IMG/VR virus record: IMGVR_UViG_3300031212_000020
Coordinates: 1 to 24,941 of that record
Strand: one strand, 5' to 3'
DNA: 24,941 bases
From: a virus
In this document: positions 6,391-13,860 of the stretch, piece by piece
Numbering within the stretch: the first letter of the stretch is position 1
How the letters are laid out: every line of letters starts with the position of its first letter
Program-made: the position numbers and the translations under genes
The notes under the pieces: model-generated
The model's input: only the letters and a program-made list of their open reading frames with translations
Told to the model about the DNA's origin: nothing
Databases searched by the model: none

Positions 6391-7395
6391 TCAAACGATG
6401 GTGATGTTTTCAACCACGCAGCCGGCGCCGAAATCTTCAACCACATAGGCTTCGTTTGAAGACTCGTAGTTCTCGATGCGGTTACGCTTTGGGTTGTCGA
6501 TCACGTGACGGCGACGGGCGCCGGACTGGTAGTAAATCGACAGGTTTTCCAGCGTTGTGATCATCAGCGCGCCTTCTGGGAAGAACGGTGCTGAGACGGC
6601 AGGAAGGCCGCCCATTCGCTTCTGCGAGACGATAAGGTCCGTGGCTGATTTTTCAGACGGGGTCTGATTGTCGTTGATCAGCGGAAAATACTTGTCTTGC
6701 AGCAGTGCGCTGCCCACCATGACAACCAGGTCCGGATTTCCTTGGTGCCAGGTTTCAACCATGCTGTGCAGGGCATCGTAAACAAGGGCGTCTAAGTTCT
6801 TGTAGTCGCCAGTGGAGCCAACATTCACCTCGCCGGACTCGGCTACCACTTCGGACATCACGCGCTCGGGTGCACTGGCGCGGTAGTGCTGCAACCAGCC
6901 GATGTTGACGTCCTGCAGCAACTGGTTTGTCGCGCGGTCAGTTTCCACAGCCGCCGATGTGCCGTTAAAACCGATCATGATTCGGTCGAGCGCTTGCTGG
7001 CGCAAAATCGCATCGCGAACAAGAGCCTGGAAATTCGGGAACTTCGCCCAAGCATCAATTTTGGCGTATGGCAGCGCGGTGTCGAACTCGGTCAGCAGGC
7101 ACTCGTAGCCGTTACTACCCAAATCGCTAACATCCCGCGGCGCACGGTCTTTGCTGGACACGTTGGTGCGGCCGGCAATACTACCAACGCCAAGGCCAAT
7201 TTTCGCGCCCTTGATTTCATCAACGCCAATCATGTTGATGGCCTGGAGCAAAGCACTGGATTCCTGAATTCGTCTTTCCAGGGTTTGCTGTACAGACGGC
7301 GTTACGTTGAACTGCTCAGCTGGGTTTTCTGCGCCATTCAGTGTCGCGATCTGAGAGCGCAGCTTGTTAAAAAGTACCCGTGTTTCATTACGCAT
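6391..7395 (-). CDS. N: Major capsid protein N
   Basis: This 334-residue protein is the HK97-fold major capsid protein of the P2 type (gpN, 357 aa). Family segments include MRNETRVLFNKLRSQIATLNG and FNVTPSVQQTLERRIQESSALLQAINMIGVDEIKG in the N-terminal part, which is trimmed during maturation in P2. Also visible are CLLTEFDTALPYAKIDAWAKFPNF, MIGFNGTSAA and the C-terminal IENYESSNEAYVVEDFG. An AAGGA ribosome site precedes the ATG. It is the most abundant virion protein and lies directly after its scaffold gene, O. Confidence 0.97.
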   Translation of the reverse strand: MRNETRVLFNKLRSQIATLNGAENPAEQFNVTPSVQQTLERRIQESSALLQAINMIGVDEIKGAKIGLGVGSIAGRTNVSSKDRAPRDVSDLGSNGYECLLTEFDTALPYAKIDAWAKFPNFQALVRDAILRQQALDRIMIGFNGTSAAVETDRATNQLLQDVNIGWLQHYRASAPERVMSEVVAESGEVNVGSTGDYKNLDALVYDALHSMVETWHQGNPDLVVMVGSALLQDKYFPLINDNQTPSEKSATDLIVSQKRMGGLPAVSAPFFPEGALMITTLENLSIYYQSGARRRHVIDNPKRNRIENYESSNEAYVVEDFGAGCVVENITIV

Positions 7396-7406
7396 TTCGT
7401 TTTCCT

Positions 7407-7440
7407 TCAGCAGTCGGTCAGAATCAGCAGTCGGTCAGAA
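7407..7440. repeat. 17-base tandem duplication at the end of gene O
   Basis: The 17-mer TCAGCAGTCGGTCAGAA occurs twice with no gap (7407-7423 and 7424-7440). On the minus strand the first-read copy encodes the last residues of O (ILTDC) and its stop. The second copy lies in the leader of N, just before the N ribosome site. The spacing to N is therefore enlarged without altering either protein. It looks like a recent slippage or unequal-crossover duplication. Confidence 0.9.
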
Positions 7441-8236
7441 TTTCTTCGTGGCCACCGGTGGCAGGGTCGCGTCTGCTTTGGTTGTAGGGGCTGGTTTCAA
7501 GATCGGTTTTCAGCGCGGTGAATTCCGCTTTAAGTGAGTCCAGCGCAGTTTTCATCTGGCTGTACTCACTGTTCATTTCATCAATTGACGCGCGAAGTTG
7601 CTGGGCATCGGTGACAAACAGCTCGAGTGTTTTTTCCAGATCCGCACGGAAGTCACTGAATTTCGCCGCGCTCGCGTCGCGATGCTTTGAAAACAGTGCC
7701 TTCACCTTGGTAAACAGGGTGTCGGTGTCAGCGGCCGGGGGCTTTTCTGCAAAACCCAACTCCGCTTCCAGCGCTGCAGAAAACAGGTTTTCCGGGCGTT
7801 GCTTACGATTGGCCAGTGGGCTGTCTGTTGCCGTGCTGCTGAACTGGAGCATTTCGGTGCCCAGGGATGAGGGGGAATCCGTCACGGCCAGGCCTACCAT
7901 GTACGCTTCGCCGGTGCCTGCAAAATCAGGATCCACTTCGATGGACGTGTAAATCTTCTGGCGGTCTTTCGACATTTTCACCAGATCATCAGTGGGGTCG
8001 ACTTCTGCGAACAGCTCCAGCTTGCCTTCCGCGTTTTCGCGGGTTTCCAGGCTAACCACATCGCCGAAAGCCTTGAACGCGCCATCTGCCATCATGCTGC
8101 GCATGTGCTCAAGCCAAATCCGCGCCCCGTATTTCTCGGGATTGAAATTGGCAGCCATCTGTTCAATCCAGGTGCGGCTTATTGCGCGGCCATCCGTAGT
8201 GGCCCCTTCCGTTGCGACTCGAAATTTCTTTTTCAT
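7424..8236 (-). CDS. O: Capsid scaffold with maturation protease O
   Basis: This 270-residue protein matches P2 gpO (284 aa). The N-terminal half is a serine protease that processes the capsid, and the C-terminal half is the internal scaffold. The catalytic residues known from P2 (Asp19, His48, Ser107) correspond here to Asp15 in ATTDGRAIS, His44 in IWLEHMRS and Ser98 in KIYTSIEV. The following VGLAVTDSPSSLGTEML is strongly conserved. Residues about 165-255 are heptad-like (KTLELFVTDAQQLRASIDEMNSEYSQMKTALDSL), the scaffold helix. The protein ends in ATGGHEEILTDC, like the P2 end. GGAG precedes the ATG. It is the first gene of the O-to-S late operon. Confidence 0.96.
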   Translation of the reverse strand: MKKKFRVATEGATTDGRAISRTWIEQMAANFNPEKYGARIWLEHMRSMMADGAFKAFGDVVSLETRENAEGKLELFAEVDPTDDLVKMSKDRQKIYTSIEVDPDFAGTGEAYMVGLAVTDSPSSLGTEMLQFSSTATDSPLANRKQRPENLFSAALEAELGFAEKPPAADTDTLFTKVKALFSKHRDASAAKFSDFRADLEKTLELFVTDAQQLRASIDEMNSEYSQMKTALDSLKAEFTALKTDLETSPYNQSRRDPATGGHEEILTDC

Positions 8237-8329
8237 GTTGCCACTCCAATGCTTTATGGGCGATTCTGTAAAACCTCATCAGTAGCCCACAGATTCACGG
8301 CATAGCCGTTCAATTCCAACGTGTTGCAC

Positions 8330-8350
8330 TTGTCCCGGTCTATCGAACAA
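8330..8350. promoter_or_regulatory. Candidate activator dyad between the divergent O and P late operons
   Basis: TTGT (8330-8333) and ACAA (8347-8350) form a dyad with 13 bases between them, in the 159-base gap between the divergent genes O and P. Read on the minus strand, it shares TTGT, an internal CCGG and GACAA with the dyad upstream of V. Its centre is 56 bases from the P start codon, the same distance as the V dyad to the V ATG. Divergent late promoters for P-Q and O-S are expected here from P2. Ogr binding is inferred, not shown. Confidence 0.4.
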
Positions 8351-8395
8351 AACCTGCACCAATAACGGCACCGCCGCAGCCATTACGCTGGGCGC

Positions 8396-10159
8396 ATGGA
8401 TAAAACAGTTGAATCGGATTACAGAGAGCATTTCGTCGAAGCCCGCACCTTGTATTGGCTGGGCTGGCGTGCAGTGCGCATCTGTGAGCGATTGGGCATC
8501 AGCCAGCAGTTGTTCAACAACTGGAAGAAGCGGTTTGAATGGGACCAAAGCTCGCCAATTCAGAGGGTCGAGAGCTCTATCGAGTCGCGCATGGTTCAGC
8601 TGGTTTTCAAGGATGAAAAAGAAGGTAGGGATTTCAAGGAAATTGACTTGCTAGGCCGGCAGATAGAGCGACTGGCGCGGGTGAACAAGTACGAGACAAC
8701 CAGGCGCGAATCGGATCTGAACCCGAATATTCTTGAAAGTAGCCGGGCGCCACGCAAATCGAAAAACGACATTGGCGAAGAAGGCCTGGAGCTGATCACC
8801 ACTGCTTTTAATGAATCGTTATTCGACTATCAGCACACGTGGAAAGTTGCGGGGCTAACCCATCGCATTCGAAACATTCTTAAATCTCGGCAGATCGGCG
8901 CCACCTGGTACTTTGCCCGGGAAGCAATCGTTGATGCTTTTCACACGAGTAAGAACAAAATCTTCCTGAGTGCATCGAAGGCCCAGGCGCATGTTTTCCG
9001 GCAGTACATCGTGCAGTTCATCAAAGACACCTGCGATGTTGAACTGAAAGGCGACCCGCTCATTCTGCCGAACGGCGCCACCCTGTACTTTCTCGGCACC
9101 AACGTGCGCACGGCCCAGAGCTATCACGGCGATCTTTTCATGGATGAGTACTTCTGGATCCACGACTTTCAGCAATTCCGGAAAGTGGCCAGCGGCATGG
9201 CCATGCATAAGAAGTGGAGTCAAACCTATATTTCCACGCCATCGGCGTTCACCCACGATGCCTACCCCTTCTGGACGGGCGAGCTTTTCAATAAGCGCCG
9301 GGCCAAAGATAAACGGGTAATTGTTGAAACCTCGCACGCTGCACTGGCCAATGGCCTGGCATGCCCGGATGGGCAATGGCGACAGATCGTGACCGTTGAA
9401 GACGCGATGGCCGGAGGTTGTGACCTTTTCGACATAGAACAGCTGAGCATGGAATATTCTCCAGACGAATACGCCAACTTGCTGATGTGCCAGTTTGTCG
9501 ACGACACCCACGCTGTATTCCCGTTGGCAAAATTGCAGCCGTGCATGGTCGACAGCTGGATTGAATGGCGGGATTTGAAGCCCTACACCGACAGGCCTCT
9601 GGGTGATAGTCCGGTATGGATTGGTTACGACCCATCGGGGGCTGGCGAAGACGGAGATGGCGCGGGACTGGCTGTTATTTCCCCCTCACATTCCAACAGT
9701 AAACCGCACCGCGTAATTGAAAAGCTTCGATTGAGGGGCCTTGATTACGAGCAGCAGGCTGATGAGATCCGGAAGCTAACCTTCCGGTATAACGTCGAAT
9801 TCATTGGCATTGATGTGACCGGCCTGGGTGAAGCGGTGGCCGAATTGGTGGAGAAGTTCTTCCCGGGCGTTACCAGGTACCAGTATTCGCTGGATGTGAA
9901 GGCCAGGCTGGTCATCAAAACCCAGAACATCATCGACCGCTGCCGGCTTCAGTTCGACGCCGGCGACACCGCGATCGCCCAGAGTTTCATGGCTATTCGC
10001 CGTGTAATGACAGATTCCCAGAAACACATAACCTACGCTGCCGGTCGCCGTGGCGACACCGGGCATTCGGACATCGCCTGGGCAATTATGCATGCCCTGG
10101 CGAATGAGCCGCTTGAAGGCCCGGCAAAGCATGGCGGCAGCATGATGGAGATTTATTGA
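8396..10159 (+). CDS. P: Terminase large subunit P (ATPase/nuclease)
   Basis: This 587-residue protein matches P2 gpP (590 aa), the motor that cuts concatemers at cos and pumps DNA into the procapsid. An N-terminal helix-turn-helix is visible at about residues 24-46 (WRAVRICERLGISQQLFNNWKKR). The ATPase domain has the deviant Walker A, SRQIGATW (164-171), and Walker B, LFMDEYFW (247-254). The C-terminal nuclease domain has acidic clusters in IGYDPSGAGEDGDGAG and FIGIDVTGLGEAV, and ends with HSDIAWAIMHAL. No clear ribosome site precedes the ATG. P is transcribed divergently from O and overlaps Q by one base. Confidence 0.97.
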   Translation: MDKTVESDYREHFVEARTLYWLGWRAVRICERLGISQQLFNNWKKRFEWDQSSPIQRVESSIESRMVQLVFKDEKEGRDFKEIDLLGRQIERLARVNKYETTRRESDLNPNILESSRAPRKSKNDIGEEGLELITTAFNESLFDYQHTWKVAGLTHRIRNILKSRQIGATWYFAREAIVDAFHTSKNKIFLSASKAQAHVFRQYIVQFIKDTCDVELKGDPLILPNGATLYFLGTNVRTAQSYHGDLFMDEYFWIHDFQQFRKVASGMAMHKKWSQTYISTPSAFTHDAYPFWTGELFNKRRAKDKRVIVETSHAALANGLACPDGQWRQIVTVEDAMAGGCDLFDIEQLSMEYSPDEYANLLMCQFVDDTHAVFPLAKLQPCMVDSWIEWRDLKPYTDRPLGDSPVWIGYDPSGAGEDGDGAGLAVISPSHSNSKPHRVIEKLRLRGLDYEQQADEIRKLTFRYNVEFIGIDVTGLGEAVAELVEKFFPGVTRYQYSLDVKARLVIKTQNIIDRCRLQFDAGDTAIAQSFMAIRRVMTDSQKHITYAAGRRGDTGHSDIAWAIMHALANEPLEGPAKHGGSMMEIY

Positions 10160-11145
10160 TGAGCAACGGCAAGTTTGAAGCATTTACATTCGGCGAACCC
10201 ACACCGGTAATGGATCGGTATGAAATGCTTTACACCGGCTGCTGGGCAGCGGGACAGGATTATTACGAACCACCGGTTGATCTGGGCGCACTGGCAAAAT
10301 CATACCGGGCCACCGCACACCACGGCAGCGCATTGCAGGTTAAACGGAATATTCTGGTGAAGTCCTTCCAGCCAACAAAATACTTAAGCCGTCAGGACTT
10401 TTCGCGTATGGCGCTGGATTACCTGGTGTTCGGTAACCTCTACGGCGAGATGATTACCAATCGGCTGGGTGGCCTGGTAAAGATCAAACCGGTATTGGCC
10501 AAGTACTGTCGACGCGGAATCAAACCTGAAACTTATTGGTGGGTGCATGGTTGGCTGCAGGCAGAAGAGTTTGCAGCCGGAAGCATAATCCACCTGATGG
10601 AACCCGACCTAGACCAGGAATTGTATGGCGTGCCCGACTATATCGGCTCGCTGCAGTCTGCCTGGCTGAACGAAAGCGCCACCCTATTCCGCCGCAAGTA
10701 TTACAACAACGGCAGCCACGCCGGATTCATCATGTACATGACCGACGCGGCACAGCAGCAGGGTGACATCGATGAGCTGCGCACCGCCTTACGCAACAGC
10801 AAAGGCCCGGGCAACTTCAAAAACCTGTTCATGTATGCGCCCAACGGGAAAAAAGACGGGCTGCAGGTAATACCGGTTAGCGAGGTGGCCGCGAAGGATG
10901 AGTTCTGGAGCATCAAGAACGCAACGCGTGACGACCAGCTGGCAGGCCACCGCGTACCGCCGCAGCTGATGGGCATTATCCCCACCAACACCAGTGGGTT
11001 CGGGGATGCAGAAAAGGCGGCTCGAGTATTTGCCGCCAATGAACTGGAGCCGCTGCAAGAGCGCATGCTGGAGATGAACGACATCGCCGGCAAGGAAGTG
11101 CTGAAGTTCAAGCCGTATTCCCTGGGCGAGCCAGTCACGTCCTAG
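10159..11145 (+). CDS. Q: Portal protein Q
   Basis: This 328-residue protein matches the P2 portal gpQ (344 aa), the dodecameric ring at the head vertex through which DNA enters and to which the tail joins. Conserved parts include the N-terminal FTFGEPTPVMDR and YEPPVDLGALAKSYRATAHHGSALQVKRNIL. Later segments are LMEPDLDQELYGVPDYIGSLQSAWLNESATLFRRKYYNNGSHAGFI and MGIIPTNTSGFGDAEKAARVF. The ATG at 10159 shares one base with the P stop (TGATG) and has GGAG about nine bases upstream. A TTG three bases earlier is possible but less likely. A strong terminator follows the gene. Confidence 0.97.
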   Translation: MSNGKFEAFTFGEPTPVMDRYEMLYTGCWAAGQDYYEPPVDLGALAKSYRATAHHGSALQVKRNILVKSFQPTKYLSRQDFSRMALDYLVFGNLYGEMITNRLGGLVKIKPVLAKYCRRGIKPETYWWVHGWLQAEEFAAGSIIHLMEPDLDQELYGVPDYIGSLQSAWLNESATLFRRKYYNNGSHAGFIMYMTDAAQQQGDIDELRTALRNSKGPGNFKNLFMYAPNGKKDGLQVIPVSEVAAKDEFWSIKNATRDDQLAGHRVPPQLMGIIPTNTSGFGDAEKAARVFAANELEPLQERMLEMNDIAGKEVLKFKPYSLGEPVTS

Positions 11146-11167
11146 CCGTTACCAAGCCAGGCTAAAC

Positions 11168-11192
11168 AGCCCGCCACGCGCGGGCTTTTTTT
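11168..11192 (+). terminator. Rho-independent terminator of the P-Q operon
   Basis: A perfect 7-base stem, AGCCCGC/GCGGGCT, with a 5-base loop (CACGC) is followed by a run of T to 11192. It starts 22 bases after the Q stop. It should end P-Q transcription before the non-coding region that holds the origin candidate and attP. Confidence 0.9.
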
Positions 11193-11380
11193 CGTCCCGA
11201 GCAAACCACACGGGTGGGGTTGCTCGTAGTGCCAGCGCGAACTCCCCCCCGCCTTCGGTTCTTGTATGCACTCCTGCCTTAATCCACACCGTATTTACAC
11301 GCTCCAACGGAGGCTCAGAGGGTGAAGCAGACTGATATATCAGCTTTCTGTTCTGTGGCAGCAGGGGGGCTTCGGAAAAG
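11193..11380. other. Non-coding stretch, expected location of cos (not resolved)
   Basis: In P2-type phages, cos lies just past the end of Q. Here the region after the Q terminator contains an inverted repeat, CGAGCAA (11198-11204) / TTGCTCG (11220-11226), around a G-rich stretch (GGGTGGGG). Next come a C run at about 11242-11250 and a perfect 12-base palindrome, CTGATATATCAG (11332-11343). No ribosome-site-led ORF of phage type is visible. I could not match the P2 cos sequence with confidence. The assignment of cos to this stretch is an inference from gene order. Confidence 0.35.
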
Positions 11381-11640
11381 CGTAACAAGCGTAACAAGGG
11401 GAAATAATGCCCTGCAGGCCGCACCACTGCTCACTCTTCCTGTTACAAAAAAGAGTAACAGGGAGTAACAAAAACGTAACAGCATTGATTATAAAGGGTT
11501 TTTTATTTTTAAAAGTTACGTTCGTAAAGTGTAACAGCGTTACGTGTTCGTTACAGATTACTTGCCACTACTAACGATTATAGGTAATTAATATATATAG
11601 ATAATAATAATAGTGTTACATGTGTTACGTTTGTTACTCC
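11381..11640. other. GTAACA iteron cluster with AT-rich core: candidate replication origin
   Basis: Exact GTAACA hexamers occur at 11382, 11391, 11455, 11465, 11476 and 11531. The complement TGTTAC occurs at 11441, 11614, 11623 and 11632. Several near matches lie between (for example 11515, 11539, 11550). The left group is mostly direct, with spacings of 9, 10 and 11 bases. The right group is inverted, with 9-base spacing. Between them are T/A-rich segments, including a TTTTTTATTTTTAAAA-like run (about 11500-11514) and an ATTAATATATATAGATAATAATAAT-type segment (about 11587-11611). Iterons flanking an AT-rich unwinding region are the layout of P4- and SaPI-type origins used by primase-helicase initiators, and this phage encodes such a protein. 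Function is inferred. Confidence 0.6.
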
Positions 11641-11811
11641 TTTCCGAACCCCCCCAACATTCTGAGGGAAACCTCCCAACGCACCTGCACGCACACGCGT
11701 ACACCATCATTGTCTTTCGTCTCACAATAAACGGATTCGCTCGATTAACGCTGACGTGTACGTTGCTGTGGCGAGCAGTGGTGGTGCCGAAGTAGTTCAG
11801 ATTTCACGTAG

Positions 11812-11828
11812 GAGCGCGCCCCGACAGA
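11812..11828 (+). repeat. attP arm-type repeat (left arm)
   Basis: GAGCGCGCCCCGACAGA matches the 17 bases at 12041-12057 with one mismatch, in the same orientation. The two copies flank the tRNA-Cys-like core at distances of about 120 and 50 bases. They are best explained as arm-type binding sites for the integrase or its cofactors. Confidence 0.6.
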
Positions 11829-11947
11829 GTATTCGCAGGTTATTGATTCTAAAGGGACTAGCTTAGGCAAAAAGAGGTGTCAAACAGGATTAAGATTGCG
11901 GTGCAGGTGATTCATTTAGCGTAACAAAAGGCTATCAGATGGAGCAC

Positions 11948-11992
11948 CCTGCAACTCCGTTAACGCCGGTTCGATTCCGACCCGCGCCTCCA
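11948..11992 (+). other. attP: attP core: 3' half of tRNA-Cys
   Basis: The 45 bases from CCTGCAA to CGCCTCCA read as the 3' half of a tRNA-Cys gene. They contain anticodon-loop bases CTGCAA (anticodon GCA), the variable region, the T loop GGTTCGATTCC, the 3' acceptor strand CCGCGCC, and TCCA. The 5' half (acceptor GGCGCGG, D arm) is absent upstream, so this is not a functional tRNA gene. The T stem has one mismatch. A tRNA 3' end beside an integrase gene is the usual attachment core, which restores the host tRNA on integration. Phage head genes lie on one side and int on the other, so the site reads as attP rather than attL or attR. Confidence 0.8.
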
Positions 11993-12040
11993 TTTTTATC
12001 TTTATATTCCAATGCCTTGGGGCTTCCGAAATTTACCGGC

Positions 12041-12079
12041 GAGCGCTCCCCGACAGAACCCCGACCAAGTCCCGACAAT
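12041..12079 (+). repeat. attP arm-type repeats (right arm), three CCCGAC sites
   Basis: GAGCGCTCCCCGACAGA (12041-12057) repeats the left-arm element with one mismatch. Two further related decamers follow, CCCCGACCAA (12059-12068) and TCCCGACAAT (12070-12079). They end at the int stop codon. Three closely spaced same-strand copies on one side of the core, with one on the other side, resemble the P and P' arms of tyrosine-recombinase attP sites. Confidence 0.6.
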
Positions 12080-13329
12080 CAATCGCTAGTTTGTGCTGCA
12101 TCGCGTAGTGATTTAAGCGTGGATCGGCTGCGCTCTGGCGGCCGGATCAGGCGGTAGTGGTTACGCATGGCTTCGGTTTCATGGCCACCCTTGTTGTTCT
12201 CGCCCTGGGACACGAACTCGTCGGTTAAGCCTTTCTTGCGCAAGTCTCGCAACTGATACTGCCCTTTATAGCCAGCGTCCTCACAGGCTTGCGCCCAGCA
12301 CCCCTGCATAAATCGATGCTTCACCGGCTGGGTGCGGCTGCGCATGTCGAAGTAGCGGGGATAAACCATCAGATACGGCGAGATAATGCCCTGCTCTCGC
12401 TTCCAGTTGCGAAACCAATCAACCAGCTGGCGCAGTTCGGTGTTCATTTCCAGCAAAATACCCACGCCGGTTTTGTGCCGGGAGAAGGTAATTTCTCCAA
12501 ATTCGCCACCATCATCGTTTATTTGGCTTTCTTTCAGGCCGAAAACGTCAATGGGTTGCTGGCTCATCATGTAAATCAGGTCGCATATTTTCGCGCGCCA
12601 AGCACCGTCGCATGCTCGGCGGTTCAGGTTGTGCACCAGTAGGTGTTCGGTAATGGCTACGTAAACATCGTTAGGTATCAGCACTTCGCGCTTTGGTTCG
12701 ACTGATTTCTGGATGTCGGGAATGGGGTTTCTGTCGATCACGCCATCCTGGATGGCATGGCCAAATACCCTGGATAACGTATTGCGCAGGCCGTTGTAGT
12801 GAGTGGGCTTGGTTAACCAGGGCGATAGGAGTTTGCGAACCTTGCGCAAAACGTGGGGATCGCAAAGGAAGAACTGGGAATCGTCGCTGGCTGCCAGCTG
12901 CTGCGCGTCGGCGGCGTAATCGGTGCGGGTGGCCATGGCTACGGGCCTGCCTCGGTTGCGGCCGCGCTGGCTTAGTACGTGGCACTCGTTCCAGGTAACA
13001 CTGCCTTCGGATAGTTGATGGCCAAGCACCGTTGTGCGCCACTTTTCCAAGTAGGCCTTGAGGGTTATTCGTTTGATGGTTTCGGTAGATCTGGAAATGG
13101 CAAGGCTACCCGCTAACAGATCTGCCTCGAAATCGCCGCCGTCCTGCTCCCACATCTGCTGCAATATTCCCCAGCGCCGGATGGCCTGCTGCTTATCGCG
13201 GGTTTGTAGGCTGCCTTGCTTGCGGGTTTTGGGATGGCGCACGTAAAAAACGCCACTGCGGGCGTCTATGTACAGGCCAGGGTAGCGCTGAAGCCACTCC
13301 TGACCTTGTTTCCGTTGGTTTTTGGCCAT
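12079..13329 (-). CDS. int: Tyrosine recombinase integrase (atypical active site)
   Basis: This 416-residue phage integrase should recombine attP with a host tRNA-Cys gene. The C-terminal catalytic part shows Lys286 (SRHKTG), Arg364 (in RDLRKKGLTD), His383 (GGHETEAM) and the nucleophile Tyr392 (RNHYRL). The box I arginine, normally in TGQRP-type text, is replaced by Gln258 (MSQQPIDVFGL). The first His of the HxxR motif is Arg361. The ATG at 13327-13329 lies one base after the xis stop. A longer frame to 13539 only overlaps xis. No ribosome site is evident, so translation may be coupled to xis. The gene is last in the early operon, beside attP. Activity is uncertain because of the missing arginine. 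Confidence 0.9.
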   Translation of the reverse strand: MAKNQRKQGQEWLQRYPGLYIDARSGVFYVRHPKTRKQGSLQTRDKQQAIRRWGILQQMWEQDGGDFEADLLAGSLAISRSTETIKRITLKAYLEKWRTTVLGHQLSEGSVTWNECHVLSQRGRNRGRPVAMATRTDYAADAQQLAASDDSQFFLCDPHVLRKVRKLLSPWLTKPTHYNGLRNTLSRVFGHAIQDGVIDRNPIPDIQKSVEPKREVLIPNDVYVAITEHLLVHNLNRRACDGAWRAKICDLIYMMSQQPIDVFGLKESQINDDGGEFGEITFSRHKTGVGILLEMNTELRQLVDWFRNWKREQGIISPYLMVYPRYFDMRSRTQPVKHRFMQGCWAQACEDAGYKGQYQLRDLRKKGLTDEFVSQGENNKGGHETEAMRNHYRLIRPPERSRSTLKSLRDAAQTSD

Positions 13330-13330
13330 G

Positions 13331-13570
13331 TTACTGCAGCTGCTGCGCGAGATTTTGAAGGAAACCCAGCTCCTGGTTGCTCTCAGGCAATCCTTTAAGC
13401 CGGCGTTCCATTGTCTCGAAATACGTGTCCAGGTCAATTCGCCACCGTCGACCGTCGCGGAATGCTCCTGGTATGTCCGGACACCGGTTGCGGATGGACA
13501 CCAGCGAAGGCGGCTCTTTGTCGTCGCAGTACACCACATCGATGAACGTTTGAAGGCTGACAGGTCTCAT
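13331..13570 (-). CDS. xis: Putative excisionase (winged-helix type)
   Basis: This 79-residue protein sits directly before int. It reads SLQTFIDVVYCDDKEPPSLVSIRNRC and then IPGAFRDGRRWRIDLDTYFETMERRL. This has the helix-then-wing pattern of MerR-like phage excisionases, in which a short helix is followed by a G(R/K)xWxID strand. Excisionases bend DNA at the attachment sites and steer the integrase toward excision. The ATG overlaps the preceding stop by four bases. The call rests on the fold-like pattern and the position beside int. Confidence 0.7.
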   Translation of the reverse strand: MRPVSLQTFIDVVYCDDKEPPSLVSIRNRCPDIPGAFRDGRRWRIDLDTYFETMERRLKGLPESNQELGFLQNLAQQLQ

Positions 13571-13860
13571 CTGGTTGTTTCCTCCCTCCGCGCCTGCCGG
13601 CCTTGCCAGCGCAGGAAGTGTGACTTTATGTGGCGAAAGCGAGTAGCGGCGCCCAGGTTGTGGTCCAGTTCGGCACGGCTGGCGATGTTGCAGGCCGTAA
13701 CGATGAGATCCCGCGCATCTTCTACCGTGTGGGTGCCATCCGGAATGGTAACTCCGGCCTTTTTGCTCTGGGCCCTGTCCAGGTACACGCGGAACTCTGG
13801 ATCTTGGCAGAGCATGGCGGCGGATCGGGCGAGGTGGCCGCCTTTCATTTCAGTCGTCAT
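13567..13860 (-). CDS. Conserved early protein, function unknown
   Basis: This 97-residue basic protein contains GHLARSAAMLCQDPEFRVYLDRAQSKK, then IPDGTHTVEDARDLIVTACNIASRAELDHN, and ends in a basic tail (HFLRWQGRQARREETTR). I recall similar proteins from Pseudomonas-type phages, where they are also unassigned. No catalytic or metal motif is visible. The ATG at 13858-13860 has AGGAG eight bases upstream. It overlaps the upstream gene by eleven bases and xis by four, so it belongs to the early operon. Confidence 0.7.
   Translation of the reverse strand: MTTEMKGGHLARSAAMLCQDPEFRVYLDRAQSKKAGVTIPDGTHTVEDARDLIVTACNIASRAELDHNLGAATRFRHIKSHFLRWQGRQARREETTR

Noticed and set aside
11193-11260. Direct match to the P2 cos sequence
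   Set aside because: A G-rich segment and an inverted repeat are present, but I could not align them convincingly with P2 cos. Only the expected location is reported.
11149-11427. Minus-strand ORF (92 aa) after the portal gene
   Set aside because: It reads through the Q terminator hairpin and has no ribosome site. The region is better explained as non-coding.
11613-11795. Plus-strand ORF (60 aa) in the intergenic region
   Set aside because: It starts within the iteron cluster and has no ribosome site or recognisable features.
11880-11992. Complete tRNA-Cys gene
   Set aside because: Only the 3' half from the anticodon loop onward is present. The 5' acceptor strand and D arm are absent, and the T stem has a mismatch.
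12079-13539. Integrase of 486 aa starting at 13539
   Set aside because: The first 70 residues overlap xis in another frame and are not integrase-like. The start at 13329 follows the xis stop directly.
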